From Auanema rhodensis (lineage: Eukaryota > Nematoda > Chromadorea > Rhabditida > Rhabditidae), in contig OZ059899.1 of assembly GCA_964057225.1 (NCBI GenBank), positions 6,200,001-6,264,000 of the forward strand: a stretch of 64,000 nucleotides of DNA, written 5' to 3'. Every line of letters begins with the position of its first letter. Position 1 is the stretch's first letter. The position numbers and the translations under genes are program-made. The notes under the pieces are model-generated. The model ran no database searches and had not been told where the DNA came from. It saw only the letters and a program-made list of their open reading frames with translations. Of the stretch, positions 12,088 through 26,719 are shown in pieces.

Positions 12088-14319
12088 TTTATCTTTTTTC
12101 TCTCTCTCTTTCTGTCTGTATAGTTTGCCCCCAACTCTCTTGTATGTGTCTCTCTCGTTCACACTTATTTTATGTTGGTGATTATATTTCAGTTCACGAA
12201 TTAGTTGTCTTGTTCAGAAATCTTGTAAAACATTTAGTTTCAATACAAAGATAAAAGGTGTTTTCCCGGTAAAATTTTTTCTTTAGTCTTTCTTTTTTTC
12301 TTTTTATTCTGAATCTAGAACATTATTCATAAATCAAAAGTAAAAGCATTTGAATAAAAACTAATGTTATATCTTAGATAGATTCGGGTACTGTTATATC
12401 CGAGTTTTAAATATTATAAATAGTATAATTAATGAAAATAAAATCAAATAATTTATTAAATTCAAAATTTTATTGAATATTAATATGAGGAAGGTACTAT
12501 GGAAATAAGATATAAGTCAGCTTCCAGTTATTCAGTGAGGACGACATCATTCAAATGAATATTACAGATCAATAATTCATTCTTCTCTTTAATATAATAT
12601 AAATTTTCTTCATCTACATAGTATATTCAATCGAATGCATAATTAGAATACAGAATTAACTATCTTCAGATGCGTTTCGGCAAACCCTTCAGATATAACC
12701 AATATACAACCGCTCAGTCGTCGATACATAGTGAAAAATGATTTATTCACGTCGATAACAAAAACAAACGTGAAATTTCACGTAAAGCACATATGACATA
12801 CAATCCCTATCAACAGTCGACTAAATATTATAAGGCTGGGTTTGGTATATTTGCAGTAGTGCATAGGGGATTTGATTCTATATATTCTGTTTTATCATGC
12901 GTTAGCGTTTATGTAAGCATATAGCATAGCTGTCATTTCAAGAAATATGACTTCATTGTTTTCTTCTCTTCAAATAATTTGAAAACACAAATACTATATG
13001 TATATAGTAAATGTAAGCCTTTTTCCAATTCACTTTTCAAAAGCGTTTTCCAATCAAGACGAAGTTTATCTATAGCTTATCTAGGAAATCTGTCCTCTAT
13101 CTTAGCAGTTGCTTCATCTTTTCAGTTCAATAGCAATTTAAGCTATTTGAGAAGTACACTTAGTATAGTGGATGAACACAGAAAAAAAGTAGTTATCTAC
13201 ATGAGAGTAAAAGAGCCAAAAACTCAGAAGATCAATTGATGCTGGTGAGCAATGACCATCTGCTGAGATAGTTAGAGTATCATCTTGTTTATATTCTTGT
13301 AACATATTTACATGCCAGAATTGTAAAAGACTTGTAAGATGTTTAAAACAAGAAAATGATAGTGATAACTCAATTATAATATAATTATCCATACTATTAT
13401 TCTCTGATGACACATCATTGATCATAAGTTTTCTTATATGAGTTAAATTTGGGAGAAATTCTCAATTATTATACAAAAAGAAAGGAAAGAAAGAAGAGTA
13501 TTCGTATTCTTTGTCTTCTTCTACTACAACGTTTATCAGATTTTCTTATCCTCCACATCATTCTCGCCATATTCTGTTGGTTCAGTCGTGAATAAAGAAT
13601 ACTTCCCTCAAACATGTTTGAAATAGTGCATCAACAAGTGTTGGTGGTGTTATAACCGTATGTGTAGTATGGTTAGCGATTATATTCAAAAAAAAAAGTT
13701 TTTCAATTGCGCAGAATTACATATCTATACATACAGAATAATGTATAGAAGAATGTGAATTGTATATTAAATCTATATAATATATTGGCAATTCTGATTT
13801 ATATTTTCATATTTGATTGAATATTATCAAAAATAAGTTTCAAATTAGGTTTATATTTTTTTTTGAATTCAAAGTTTTTTTTAATCTTTGCTTCCTTATT
13901 CTCTTTATTATTTTTGTTCTTTCAGCCTCTATAACAATCATTTCTAAAAGATTGAAGACAATTAGTATTTGAAGACAGAAAACAACACAATCTGCAAAGT
14001 GGTCATACGAAAAGAACTGCATTGAAAATAAAATTTATATTCAATTCACTTAGTTAATCCCTTCGTCCCCTGCAATTCTTAAATAATAACATTTTATCAA
14101 GAGTTTTGATAACTTCTCTAATGAATACAAAAGACTTCGATAATTAGCTCCCAATACCACCTGCTGCGTGCTCTTGTTTCATTGACGACCAATTTTAACT
14201 ATAAGTATATAATTTGCTCATCAGCATGGAGACTCAATAGAAAATTAAGAAGAAAAAAATAGTGCTGATTATAAAGAGATATAATAGAGAAGAGATGATG
14301 TAGTAGTCTTTTCGCCTTC
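11260..14319. other. Non-coding stretch
   Basis: No supported gene. It holds the CT microsatellite at 12056-12080 and long AT-rich sections. Open frames at 12979-13425 overlap on opposite strands without splice support. An AATAAA on the minus strand (about 13904-13909) could serve the candidate gene ending at 14320. Confidence 0.5.
12056..12080. repeat. (CT)n microsatellite
   Basis: Uninterrupted CT repeat followed by further pyrimidine-rich sequence to about 12115. Confidence 0.95.
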
Positions 14320-17300
14320 TTAAATTGAATCTCTCGGGCCGATTGCGTCATAATATACCAATATTGTAAATCTGATGATGATGACATGAATTGATGTTTC
14401 TTGTTTTATCTCATCTAGACAATCGACAATCGACAATCTCATTATCTTTGTTTTTTTTCGTGTTGAATAGCTTGAAAGTTGAAAAGAGAACTTGAGCTGT
14501 TTGACGGTAAGAATTTGTTGATGCATTGGAAACAGTATTACTGGAGTAGTTTCACGATGTACAAGTGGCTACGTTGAGAAGATTGAATATGTGAAGATGA
14601 CGTAGGCCATTCATGACAAATCTGTTGACCTGCTTGTAACCTTTGATCTTCTAGAGTCTGCAAAAAGAAGCGACAAAAGAAAAGAATTCTTCGAAACTGT
14701 TCTCGAACCTTTTAGTATCTATCGGCCTTTTTCTAAATTTCCTCTTATATAACTAATTTATATGAAGACATAAGTTTTATGATTCAAAAATATTTACGAA
14801 CGGTCCCTCTACGTTTTGGGAGAAAAGAAACATGAATAAAGACATAACAGCAGTAGCAGCCGCAGGCGACAATTCGATTTTGTATAGCTTGAGAGAGAGA
14901 AAGAGAGGGAGAAAGAGAAACCAATAGCGTGCCAATTCGAGAGAGAAAGGGTTTGAGATGAAGCTGGTGCGATCAGTGAAGCAGAAAGTGCAAATGTTTC
15001 GATTCTGAGCTGTCTTTCACTAGACTCATCTAATATCTCAGCATTCTTTATGCTATTTTGCGCAGTAATTTCAATTGAAATACGAAGGCATATCACTAGA
15101 TAGTCAACCATGTGTAAGTAGATTGCTGATGCTGGTGATGAAGTTTCTAATGTACTTATTGGAGAGAGCGACAACAAACGAGAGATGCATTCATCCTTCC
15201 TCATCATCTTCATTATTGCCATCAGCTTCATTATCTTTTTCTTGTTCATTAACAATTTCAAGCTTCATGTAGTCTTCAGAGAGTTTCCTATTTATTTAAT
15301 CAACAACAGCATAATGATAAACTAAGTTTATAACAATCCAATAAATATAATTATTTGATATAATAAAAAATATTTAAATATAAATAAATAAATAGAATTT
15401 GATCTTCTTAGCATGATCAGTTTTGACAAGATTTACAATTGAAATCTTAGTATGCATGCTCGAAGCAAACGACTGAAACAGCATGACCTACAACTTACAA
15501 CGATTAATGTGTTTTCATCTGGTAATTTTGTTTTTCTTTACGAACATAACTTAGTTTATCTGGTTTTCAATGGTCTTACTGTTTTTTGAATATACGAGTA
15601 CGTTTTTTACACAAACAATAGTTGCACCTGCGTAAACGATGAGATCACCACAGGGGGTTGAGCGGTAACGCCCTGATCTCATACAGCTTCATAATCAGCC
15701 GGCTGTATGATGATGAGATAGATTGTAGACGTATGATAATGATGATGTAGAGAAAGGAGAATATTCTCGTGTAGTACTTGAAAAGGTCGTGGTTTTTGGC
15801 TCATTCATCGTCTTTATACTATGCATACATTTCGAGAACAATTGAATGGTCTTTGACAGTTTCCGACAACTGATTACTTGCAGACAAGCTAAGTTTGCTT
15901 ATATTCTTCAGATAAATTGTATCTGTGTCTGGTTATCTTGCGTTCGAGACAAACAAGAGTCTATATTTAAATAAAAAGGAAAAAGATGATACAACGTTGT
16001 TTGCAAGTTATCTATTGTTTGATAGAGATGGATGACATACTACATACAATGTACAATTTTATATGTATTTATATTTTAAATAACAAATTAATTATAAGAA
16101 AAAAAGATTTCTTTTTATAATTTTTATCATAATTTTCATTATAATATAATATATAAATGCATAAATAGCATTAATTATAATAATATAAATCTGATTTCAT
16201 TATTAGCTAAATTATATTTCTCATCCAAAAAATAATAATTAGAGATTCATTATAATAACTTATAGATCGTATTTCATGGTCACATACACACTTCTTTCAC
16301 ATATACATACAGTCCTAGTTGGAAAGTTGGACACCCACTAGAAATCCTTGTATCTGAAACAGACTACAGTAAAATCGAAAAAATAAATTTTGAGTGTTAA
16401 AAACCGATAATGAGAGTTAGCACCCATCTTGAACACTCCAACAATTTGATATCGATTTGGATAGCTTCAAACTAATTTTAAAATGAGTTCTTTGTTGTAA
16501 GGTTTGGTCTAATTCAATCACATTTTACGCATATTCAATGTTTCGTTGACTGTGATTTTAACTGAAAATGCTTTCTGTCTTACCCACGTGTAGAGATCAC
16601 GTTTTCAAGATTTATCTGCTCTGTTTAAAAATATTTTTTTACTATTACTCTATTATTCCCAACGTATTTATTAATGGATTAATTCCCATTTCTTCATCTT
16701 TTATCATATCTGGTATACCATCACGCATAAAGATACCTCGAATGTATTTAATACCCATTGAATCTGCTAATTCTTGAAGGTTTATATTTGTTAACGATCT
16801 TAGATCATTTTTGAATTTCTTCATTAAGGTGTGTTAGACTCTCAAGAGGAAAGAACACCTTAAAAACTAGGAAAAATCATGCTTAAACTAAAGAAAATTA
16901 TTATTTTTGGAATGATTTGAAATGATGTGTCTTCGCTAAAATAGAGTGAAAAGGTGTCTTAGCCTATACAGATATAATACTACTGTCGGTGACCGACAAA
17001 GGGCTTCTTTCTTTCTTTCATGATCGGAAGAAAGACGAAGTGGTCATATAGTAGAGTATGGACATTCAAGTGGATTGAATAACGAAAAGAGCCTGAACAA
17101 GTAAGCCACAAGACGTGAAATGTTCTCCTTCACAGTCTGTTGTCCTGTTCATTTGGTTAAGTTGTTTCTATTCTCATATTCTATAATTTTCGTTACTCAA
17201 TAATAATATTAAATGCTTTCACTTCATAACCAACATGAATTTGGTTATTTAGGTTACCAAACAGAGTGATGCGTGGATATATTCTTTATGAATTCGTGTA

Positions 17301-20166
17301 ATAAGAAACAGAAATTATTCAAGCAGAAGATGTCAATGACGATACCCATTTCAACGATCGACCATGACCATTATTTTGCTGATGCTGAGCGATGCATCGA
17401 TGTGCTAGGAAGATAGACGTGAGAAGAGATGATTGTATGCACAGATCCATGCTTTTTTCTCTTTCTCTCTACTATATTTTCTCATTGATCTTCTATAGTT
17501 TCATGAGAAGAAGCGAAGAGGCTTATTGACAGACCAAAATGAAATTCTCAGTGTAGGTTGTCATCATCGTATTCATGGTTTCATATGACGAAGATGGTAG
17601 CTAATTGAAATCCTGTGCATATAAATATAGTTATATGAATACATAAACATTGTCATTTTAATAGAAAAATGTATCTTAAGAAATGTTTTCTAATATATTT
17701 AAATTAAAAATAATTATGATAGTTGTAAAAAATATATGTTAATCTATTTAAAACATATAATCGATTATAAATTATATAAATATCCCTTTATTTTTATAAT
17801 AAACTACATAGTTAATGTAAAATAACCTCAAGATCATACATGAATATATGACAATGAGATTCTATTTTTTTTCCAAAGAAACACCAGCATTGTGAGATGT
17901 TAATCTGGCATTTCATAGGTTCTATTGATCCCTTCCTTCTCCTTTTTCTTCTTCTTCATTCTTTTGTTTACCGAAAGATTTATATATTCATAGATATATC
18001 GCATTGTACCTTATAAAGCATCAGCAGCATGTCACTTTAGAATACAGCTTGTGTTATGCTGGCTTCTAGTAGAGCAATAAACGAGTAAACACAGCTATCT
18101 AATCCTTCCATATTATTGCCGGAAGGATTCCATATACATCATGACAATAATCCAAAGGTCGATTGTAATATAGTTGAATATAGAAAAATGTTTGAAAACC
18201 AAAAGTGAGTTGATTATGAATGGCATGAAAACGACGAAGAAACAAAAATATTGAAACATGAAATGAAAAGCTGACCGACGATAAAGTATATTATAAACAT
18301 TATTAATAGAAAATACAATTATTATATTATATATTCTATATATACATATAATATTATAATATATGTAATTAACTATTTTTCTTCTCAAATATCCATTTTA
18401 GCTCATACTTCTTTTCATTTACGTATAATTTATTTTCTATTACTATATGAATAGCCTATATAGTAATATCTTTATGCATCAGCTTTACTAATCCTTTGCT
18501 GACGATCCTTCTACATGTCCACCTGGCAAGTGGGTAATGACGTTATTCAGATTTCTCATCATACGATTATGAGCAACAGTTGGGTGAACTAGGTGATGAA
18601 GATGATTAACGAGAGAGCGCGAAGGAGATCTAGAGCACGGAGCAGAGACCTAGAACGAGGAAGTAGTTTTGAATAAAGATTAGCTATGATAAACAATACT
18701 TTTCATCTTAAAACTACCATTCAAGCTGTTTATATTAAGTTGCTTACCCTTAGTATTCACTCTCCTTCAATTCATGTTATTCTAGAATGATCCCTGATTT
18801 CAATTTCAAAATTTGTTTTTATTTAAACATATAGCTAGCTATACCTGACAGACAATTGCCTAAGCTATTCATCTTCGTTTCCCAACATATCTATCTATCG
18901 TGTCAGTCACAGCTTCATATCCTCATGAGACCAATTTCTGAACTAATGGTGTCGGCAACCATCACCATCTTTGTCGCTTCAAAAGATTTTGCTACACTGA
19001 AGTCGATCCCCGCAACTAATACAACTAATTTTCTCTACTTAATACTGCCCCATGAACATGTGAAAAAATCCTTGATCTCGGGAAAGATGTGTATAGGAGG
19101 ACAGACGAGGCTCGTACGTGAGAATCGAATGATGAGCCGATTCTGTTGCTCATTGACTTAAGATCAGGTTCATTCTGTTCGTTCGAAACTAATTCAGATT
19201 GAGAGTTCCGATTTTTTTCTTGTAAGCTCAAGTTTCCGATCCCTTTGTCGATGACATATCATGTACGTCGTAGCGTTTTGTCGGTTTCTTTAACATGATT
19301 CTGGTTATGATGCACAGCTGAAAGTGTAGAAAAAGACATGAAAATAGATGAGAAAAGCAGAGAGAACAGAGATATTTATATACATATATGAATATAAAAC
19401 CATCTCTTGATATCAAAAGGATCAAATACTATCTCACATATATGCCTATTTGCCTATATTTGTCTGACCCAATGAGTTGACTTTTAATTTCCAGAGTCTA
19501 TTGTTATTTATTTTTCCTGGCACAGACAAGTTGAAAATGAAAAAAAATTATTTAAAATCTTCATCTTTTTCGTCTATATGCCCAACTTTCTCGTCAACTA
19601 TAAGTTTATTTATTTGATATTCAACCGTATGTTTGAAGAATTCTCAATATCGTCAACCAATTCAACTCAAACTGACAGATATCTGGACTAACAAAAAGCG
19701 GAATCTTGTTCGTCGGAGAGCTCGTTATCATCACCATGTCGCCATCGTCTTCGTCGTTGTCATCGTCACTGCCGGGGATATCTAACGTCGTATATGAATT
19801 ATCTGGCTCTACCCTGAAACCTTTTGATTTCTCAAATAAAGGAAAGACGAATAAAAGAAAAAGAGAAAGAGAGTGAAATATAGAGGAAGGAAGAGAGATT
19901 ATAGAAATAGATACAAAAGAAGAAAAATATTCTTCTAAAGAGTGTAGCGGAAATACACAAATATACACATGTAAGTATATACATAGAAGGAAAAGATACT
20001 GATAGACACACAGGCGAAATATGCATATATGAGCAAGCAGAAGTAGCTTACAAGACTTCCTCATCTCTATCATGTGTGTGCTAATCGGCAAAGCACTGAT
20101 GTGTGTCATCATCAGATGCTCATGAAATTACATTGGATGCTCTTGAGAAACTTCAGAATCCCTCAT
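14320..20166 (-). CDS. Candidate multi-exon gene, unknown product
   Basis: Proposed exons (minus): 20132-20166 (ATG start), 19626-19813, 19118-19188, 18523-18649, 17346-17404, 15628-15672, then uncertain joins, 15191-15287, 14542-14657 and 14320-14371 (TAA). The first five junctions keep frame with GT-AG ends. Exon 2 (62 codons) carries an acidic run around SDDDNDEDDGD. Exon 4 is Ser/Arg then His/Asn-rich (RSPSRSLVNHLHHL); exon 5 is Gln/Asn-rich. Exon 14542-14657 has the strongest acceptor (TTTTTGCAG) and 38 open codons with TLEDQRLQAG. Introns are 318-1700 nt. The donor at 19625 (GTTGAA) is weak, and the link from 15628-15672 to 15191-15287 needs a donor GTTTGT or an unseen exon. The low-complexity polar composition suggests a disordered regulatory protein; no domain is recognised. 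Parts may belong to separate genes or be chance frames. Confidence 0.4.
15191..15287 (-). CDS. Acidic candidate exon of the 14.3-20.2 kb gene
   Basis: After an AAATAG acceptor, 31 codons are open to a TGA (KLSEDYMKLE, then an Asn/Asp/Glu-rich tail). A longer frame (about 14809-15255) overlaps it in another phase, rich in Ser and Leu, with ITAQNSIKNAEILDES near its middle. Only one of these can be right, and either may continue the gene. The acidic stretch could also be a GAT-type triplet repeat, common elsewhere in the window. Confidence 0.3.
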
Positions 20167-20314
20167 GGTTAACAACAGTTGCGATTACATTTTCGTATAT
20201 TCCCGCTACTTAATTCTTCACTGTTCTCTCTCTTATATGCTCTATATCTCCCTCTCTGTATCTTTCTCTCTCTTCCATTATTCTATACATCTACTGTCCC
20301 AGTTCAAATCAGGC

Positions 20315-20381
20315 AATGGCATACATAGTGTAAACGACGACAACAACGACAACGAACATAGCGCGGATAGAAGGCCGCGTT
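20315..20381 (+). CDS. Weak candidate terminal exon on plus strand
   Basis: After acceptor GTCCCAG near 20302, the plus strand is open for 26 codons to TAG with a polar Asp/Asn run (VNDDNNDNEHSADRR). It lies opposite and just upstream of the candidate minus gene. The run comes from GAC/AAC triplets, so a simple-sequence origin is equally likely. Confidence 0.2.
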
Positions 20382-20399
20382 AGAAAGCATTGCGAGGAT

Positions 20400-23300
20400 A
20401 ATTTGTGTACGTAAATGTCCAAATTACCGTATCCAATAAAACGTGTTTTCTTTAAATGGAATTGTTTGCAAGGCACGAACTAAAATATGAGAGGCTGAGT
20501 AAATGTGTCTGGATACTAGAGATAATGAATAAGCAGAGAGTCCGAAAGAGAGAGAGAGGGAAAGAGGGAGAAAGACAGGGGTACGAAGGAAAAGCGAGAG
20601 AGGAACGGGATGGGAAAGATAAAAAGCGAATGAAAAGAGTACTAAGTGTATACATGTATGTTAAAGATAAAGGGTAAAAGAAAAATGACCGTTACTATAC
20701 CATATAATAATATATAAAATGAGCATTTAATAGCACAGAAAACTGGCATATAAAATGAATTTATAATGATCTTACTATATGAGCAGCAAAAACGAATATT
20801 TTTTCGTGAAAATTGTTTTATTTTGGTTACTTAGGTCCCTATTTTCTTTTCTCTGTCGCCTTTCAGTTTTAATGTTTTCATGTTTTATATTTCGTCTTCT
20901 TCTCATAGTCGAATGTTTTCCAGATTTGTCACCAACTCTTTTAATTCTTAAGAAGAAGAACAAGAAAAAAGAAGATTTTTTTATGATGTTCAATACTCCA
21001 AACCTATTCTATCTCAGTACAACGTCATCATTAGCAAAGATATCAGTAACAGCAGTAAAAAGAAGATGAAGAAGTTGTAGTAGTAGCAGCTGTTTCGAGG
21101 TCGGGACTACCAGCTTCACAAAGAGGAAAACACGTAGATAACTTGACAATTCATTTCTATTGTATATAATGAGATAGAAGAAGAAACATTTAATATAATT
21201 ATTAAGAATTTGCTGACATTATGTACATGTGTATGTTTAGTATGAAATAGCAAAAAATAATTCCGAAATTGAAGTATAGAATGACAAATAAGAAGTCCAT
21301 CATGTTTTAGAAACATAAAGCTTAACTCGATCTTTAGATTTCAAAACGCATGTTGTTTTGAGTTTTACGTGAAACGATTTGAGTGTACAAATGATTAATT
21401 TCCTTCATTTATTGGCGTGATTGACAGGTGGTCGGTTGCATATCATACGATTTCGTTCCTTCTCTATCTGTTCTGTTATTTTTCATTCTTTTCTCTTTTT
21501 GTTCTCTGAAATTAAAAAAAAAACTAGCATGTGGACACTAACGTCCTCGTTGTATTTATTCTCTTACTTTCGTATGATTTCCCTTTTTTTTATATTACGG
21601 GTGCATGATCGGTGCAGTCACACTGAAACTAGCACTGAAAACTTATTCGATACGAATATAATCAATGGTGTTGATCCTATTGAAGTTTTTAACCATTTGT
21701 ACCACACCCCTTTCCCCCACCGCGTTCATCCATGACGACGAGGACGTCAACGCACGCTTGAGTGTTCAACGTAACACCATTAATGACTGGCAGGAGCTGA
21801 AGACGTCTATTGATTAGGTGCAGCAGCCTTCGGCAACGGTGTCAACGGGATTTGAAAAATGTTTTATGCTTTTAAAGCATGAAGATATAAGGTTGAAGTG
21901 AGATCTCAGACACGCATCTATGAAAAAACATTAATTGCTTTCTATAAGACTTAGTTACATGGATTCCCTATGAATACTAACATCTATTGAAGATCAATAT
22001 GTGTATACATGTATAACTTAATACATTTACTTCAATTCGTGAATAAAATTTGATTTTATATATGATTATTCAACTATTTTTTTTTTATTTCAAACTTTAT
22101 TTCATCAAATACTATCGTAATCAATTGGTATTATAACGAAATTTGACAAATCTCACATGCACATACATACTCATACCCACACATATACATACACATAGAA
22201 AATGAGAATAAGGAAAAGAATATACGGATGACAATTGCTCGAATAATTTGCAAAATATTTTGAAAAGTACATAGATAAAGAATACTGTACTAGATTATTG
22301 GTGCAGAAAAACTATTACAATAGACAAGAAGGAACTGTTATTCATCAAATTTTAATTCAGTAAAGTACTTCTCACTGATTAGTTGCAGCTGAAATCTGGT
22401 TTTTGGAGGAACAACATGGTATTGATAGTAAAATCAGACAATTTTGTTTCATTTATAGCTTTGATATACAAATATACATCATTTACTTGCTTATTTCAGT
22501 CCCTATTCCCTCGGTTTCTCTGTGAAAATAGGAGAAATTGGAGTGTAGAAGGAGAGAGGGAGAGGGGGGGGGTTGGTGGAAAGAGAGAGAAAAAGGGAGA
22601 CATATCAAGACAAAAAGAGAGAGGGAAAGAGAGAAATGAGAAGAAGAGAGAGATTGAGTGAGGAGCGACGGTGGCAGAAGAAAAGAGGGTAGAATCAGAA
22701 AGCGAGTGTCATATGTTATGACTTTAACGGACCGAAGTAGAGACGTAGGGTAGGAAATGTGGCTGAGCTGGGCTGAGACGCTCCCTATTCTCTTTTTCTC
22801 CCTCTCCCTCTATTTTTCTCTCTATCTCATTCTCTTCGTTTTCTTTTCACATCTTCTACTACAACGGAAAGCAACACAACAGTCAACACATAGACAGTCA
22901 ATTCTGACGACTTCTGAAATGAAAACTTGTAACAACAAGCTGAATACAGTTCCTAGTTATGAGGTAATTCACCCTCATCAAATTGACATATAAAAAAAGA
23001 AAAAAAATCAAGATGTATTGAATGAAATGAATGTTCAAAAATACAAATAGAAAAATATGTTTTCTATATAATAAATATATAATATTTCAATTATAAGTAA
23101 TTGGCAGTCAGATTGATATGAATAGATGTGAGTTTGGGACATAATAAAGTTATTTCATTGAGTTATATGATGTGTCATCTGTGGATTCGTTGTGTATGGA
23201 TTGGGTCAGCAGCCTATATTTCGTTAATATTCATAATGTATAGGTCATATCTTAAATTGAAGTAATTTACCTAGAACTATATATATGTATACATATAGTT

Positions 23301-26300
23301 TAAAACTAAGTTACATCTTCTCGAATATTCTATTTGCCTTATTTTGCATGTTTTCACCCACTATATCAATGCGATTGTTCTTATTTAAGAAAAATATATT
23401 TTTAAAAACAATGGTGAAGACTATTTGCATTCTAACTTGCTCCCTTTCAAAATTGATGAACTTGTTTGGTAACTTTTTGGGGAAAAAAACTTGGATTGAT
23501 ATTGGTGAACCAACTCTTTAACTCTTTTTCATTTTTTCCCTCGTTTCATCCCTCCATCCTCATTTTTCCTTCAATAAAAAAAATTCATAAATTCATACCA
23601 ATGCCACACGGCATATGCAATCCTGTCTCCTCGTCTCTAGTCTTCTATTTTTCTTCCTTTCATTCTCTCTATTCCCTCACAGCTTTTAGGAGAAATTGTT
23701 TATGATATTTTTGTGATTTTGGAAACTGACGTTAGCTAGTCTATTTTACAATAATCATCGTCTCAATTTTATAGTTGTTATCGTTCAAAAATAACTATAA
23801 TTGCTGCTCGAATTGTGACCAAAAGTTGTCGTCTTCCAACAGGGCTGTCGTCATAAAATGCATATGTATGTCTATCTCTATTCTGATGTCAGTCCCGTCG
23901 ACGACATATTAGTCTTCGTGATTCCATGTATGGTTGTTTATGTTGGCCCCAAATTCGAATTGTGAGTGTGGACGATGAAGATGATGAGGCCGACGGTTAC
24001 TTTCATTCCAGGGGTCACAGTTTCAAATAATATATATACGTGAGGATAGAAGAGTATTACGATATAATGTGTGTATGTATGTATTGGGTTGATGAGATGA
24101 AAGTTAAAACGATGTCTGAGATTTGGTCAACTAGACTGTATTGTGAGTGAATATATACATGTGTGCTTCTCATTCTTCCATTCGGCTCTTCTTCGTCGTT
24201 GTCGTCGTCGACGCCGTCATCATCTTTTCACTTTGTATCCCATTCTTTCTTTATCCATCACCATTTACCTCTTTATTTCATATTGAGAAGAAGAGAAGAA
24301 AGAAAAACTGAAACAGATAAATAAACAATGAAAGTAAAACCAATAAGAAATAAAGGAATTGTTCGCACCGCTCACTGAAGGAGATGGACAACACAACATA
24401 CATATCGATGAAGAGACGAGCAAACATGAAACAGAGAGAATGGGTTAATCAGAAAATGTTCGAGAAAGCGAGAGAAAGAAAGAGAGAGCACAAAACGAAA
24501 CTTACGTAGCTTCTAAGTGCTAAGCCTTTTTTTCGTTTTCAATTTTGTCCTTTATCTTCTTTAATATCAAAGTGATATCTGACAAGTAGAAGATGAAGCT
24601 ATATAACGATGAGACATCTTATCTTTGCGCTGCGCTTCATTTATCCAACGTATTTCCATCTGTCAAACTGATATTTCCTCTCTGCTAAACCTCTTTTCTC
24701 TTTCTATCTTTTCAGTTCGCTTGTCGCCCCGTTTACCGCAAAATCCATTGGGTTTCGTTCGTTAAAATTCATAGAAAAATGTTGTAGTAAAAAGAGAAGA
24801 CAACAAATATTCATCTTCTTTCAGATGTTTGCCTTGTCAGATAACAGGAAAAAAAGGATTTTTTCCAAACATTTTACATAAATACATTCATAGTCTCACA
24901 CATTTCAAAAACTTCAGACCTTTTTCTGCTGCAAAATAGAACAAAGCGTTTTTCCTGGCTGACGCAGTAAATACATCTGAACTATCTAGATAACATATAA
25001 CGATGACGACACTGATCGCAACGGTGAACAAATGTTTCCTTCTTCTCCTTCTTCCTCTTCAATGTCGTCGTTTTCAGAAGTTCCAGATGGTTCTCAGTAG
25101 GTTTATATATACGACAAACAATCATTAGCAGAGAAATGTATTATAGGAAGAAAAACGTGATTGTTAGTAATTTTTTCCTCTAGAGCCTCTTCCTTCGTCC
25201 ACTCACTACTAACACCAAATTTTCGACAAATCTTTATGCTCTGTACAGCATAACAGATCGTTCTCGACTCTTTCGCGTAACGCTCCATCTCAGTCATTGA
25301 TATGTCAAAGCCTGTTGCTGTCCAATCATTGAGGTTCTTTCTTCGTTCCTTCTCGTCAGAGTTCAGCAATATCTTACTTTTTTCATCATTGTTATCGTAG
25401 TTGAAGTTAAAAAATATAATGAAATATTGAGCAAAAAGAAATATAATTAGAAAACTAGGGAGATAGCAATTCATTTACTGTACGTCTTGACAGTTCAAGT
25501 ATGATGTAATGAAGAATGTGAACTAAATTTGAAATAAAAAACAAAATTGGAGCCCTTTTTACCGATTTATTTATATTGAAGACATCTTTCTTCTTCGGTT
25601 CCCTTTATAAAAATTTAAAAAAGTTACGCAGGTTTTTCTCGAATCATCATAAACATCTCTAGTTTTCTCTGGGGCGTCGTCTACATTATAATGCTCGTTC
25701 TTCTTCAAATTGGAAAGCAATCCAGATTGTGACTGATGAGGATTTCAAACGTCACAACATATAAATAGCATCACCATATAGCAAAGTATGTGAACTTTGA
25801 CACCATTTTAATTTTTTTTTTCAATTTTTTAAACAAAAAAATAGGATTTTCTAATGAAAATGATCAATCACTTTTTCGACAGATTCATAATGATAGTTTG
25901 TTCACAAAAAAAACGTTTCGAACCAACAATGCCAGCAGACCATAGGATTCGGCGTGACTTCTAAAACATTTGGCGATAAGTTTTTCTTCCTGACATGGTT
26001 CAACTGACGGACTAAATGGCAGTAAGATCAGTGATCGAAGTACTGATGACTCAATGTTGAAAAGTTGAAACAATTTGGAGCAAAAACAATAGAGAAGCTT
26101 CGAAAATGGAGAAAAACGAGGGCAAACTTCAGATTCTACTTTATCTATTCTCCGTCATGGTCGCTGACTAAAATCGTTCATTTCCGATTCTCTTTCCACA
26201 CACATACGTCGAAGAATGAAGTTGCAGATGAAATGAAAATAGAAGAGAGATCTATAGAAACTAGGGAGCATACGAACAGAAAGATGGATAGAGCAAGTTG

Positions 26301-26480
26301 GAGTAAGAGAGTAACAAAGAGAAAGAGGATTGAAAACTGCGTGGGTTGGTAGTCTACCGTGAGGCTATTACTCTCTTGTCCAAAACAAGACCATAGACGA
26401 AGATCACTGAAAGCTTTTACAAACTACTCCATTTATCTGTTTGTTCCGGAACATAATCTTAAAGTATTTTTGAGCTCTGC
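20400..26480. other. Non-coding stretch with purine/pyrimidine blocks
   Basis: No supported gene. Notable blocks: purine-rich 20520-20620; GA/G-rich 22545-22650 with a 9-base G run; pyrimidine-rich 22780-22860; TCG/GAC-rich patches near 24190-24220. A moderately GC-rich patch at 22640-22790 could be a minus-strand promoter for the 14.3-20.2 kb candidate, but no start signal is decisive. The minus open frame 25103-25474 (about 120 codons) has no splice context or recognisable motif. Confidence 0.45.
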
Positions 26481-26486
26481 ATTTTC

Positions 26487-26719
26487 TTATCGCGCCCAGC
26501 GTGACCACATAGACAATTCAGTCGTCAGTTGACAATGAGCTTCATCTTCCTGCTTCAGCTTCTTTGATCCATGCTCTTTGCTAAGAACCTAACTGTGTCT
26601 TGTTTCAATCTTTATATGGTTTAGTATTAGCCGGACAATTTTGACTCCATATTTTCATCCCTCTCATGACACAACCCGCGGGTCGGCTTCGGTTCTGATG
26701 TCGCTTTCCTCTTATCCAT
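26487..26719 (-). CDS. Candidate two-exon 3' end, unknown product
   Basis: A complete 30-codon frame from ATG (26719) to TAA (26627), basic and acidic mixed (MDKRKATSEPKPTRG), is followed by an exon at 26487-26580 after acceptor GTTCTTAG with 30 open codons to TAA (KEHGSKKLKQEDEAH, ending in SRWAR). The intervening sequence has a TACTAAAC branch-site-like motif. The only donor that keeps frame, TT|GTCCGG, is poor. No family is recognised. Confidence 0.3.
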
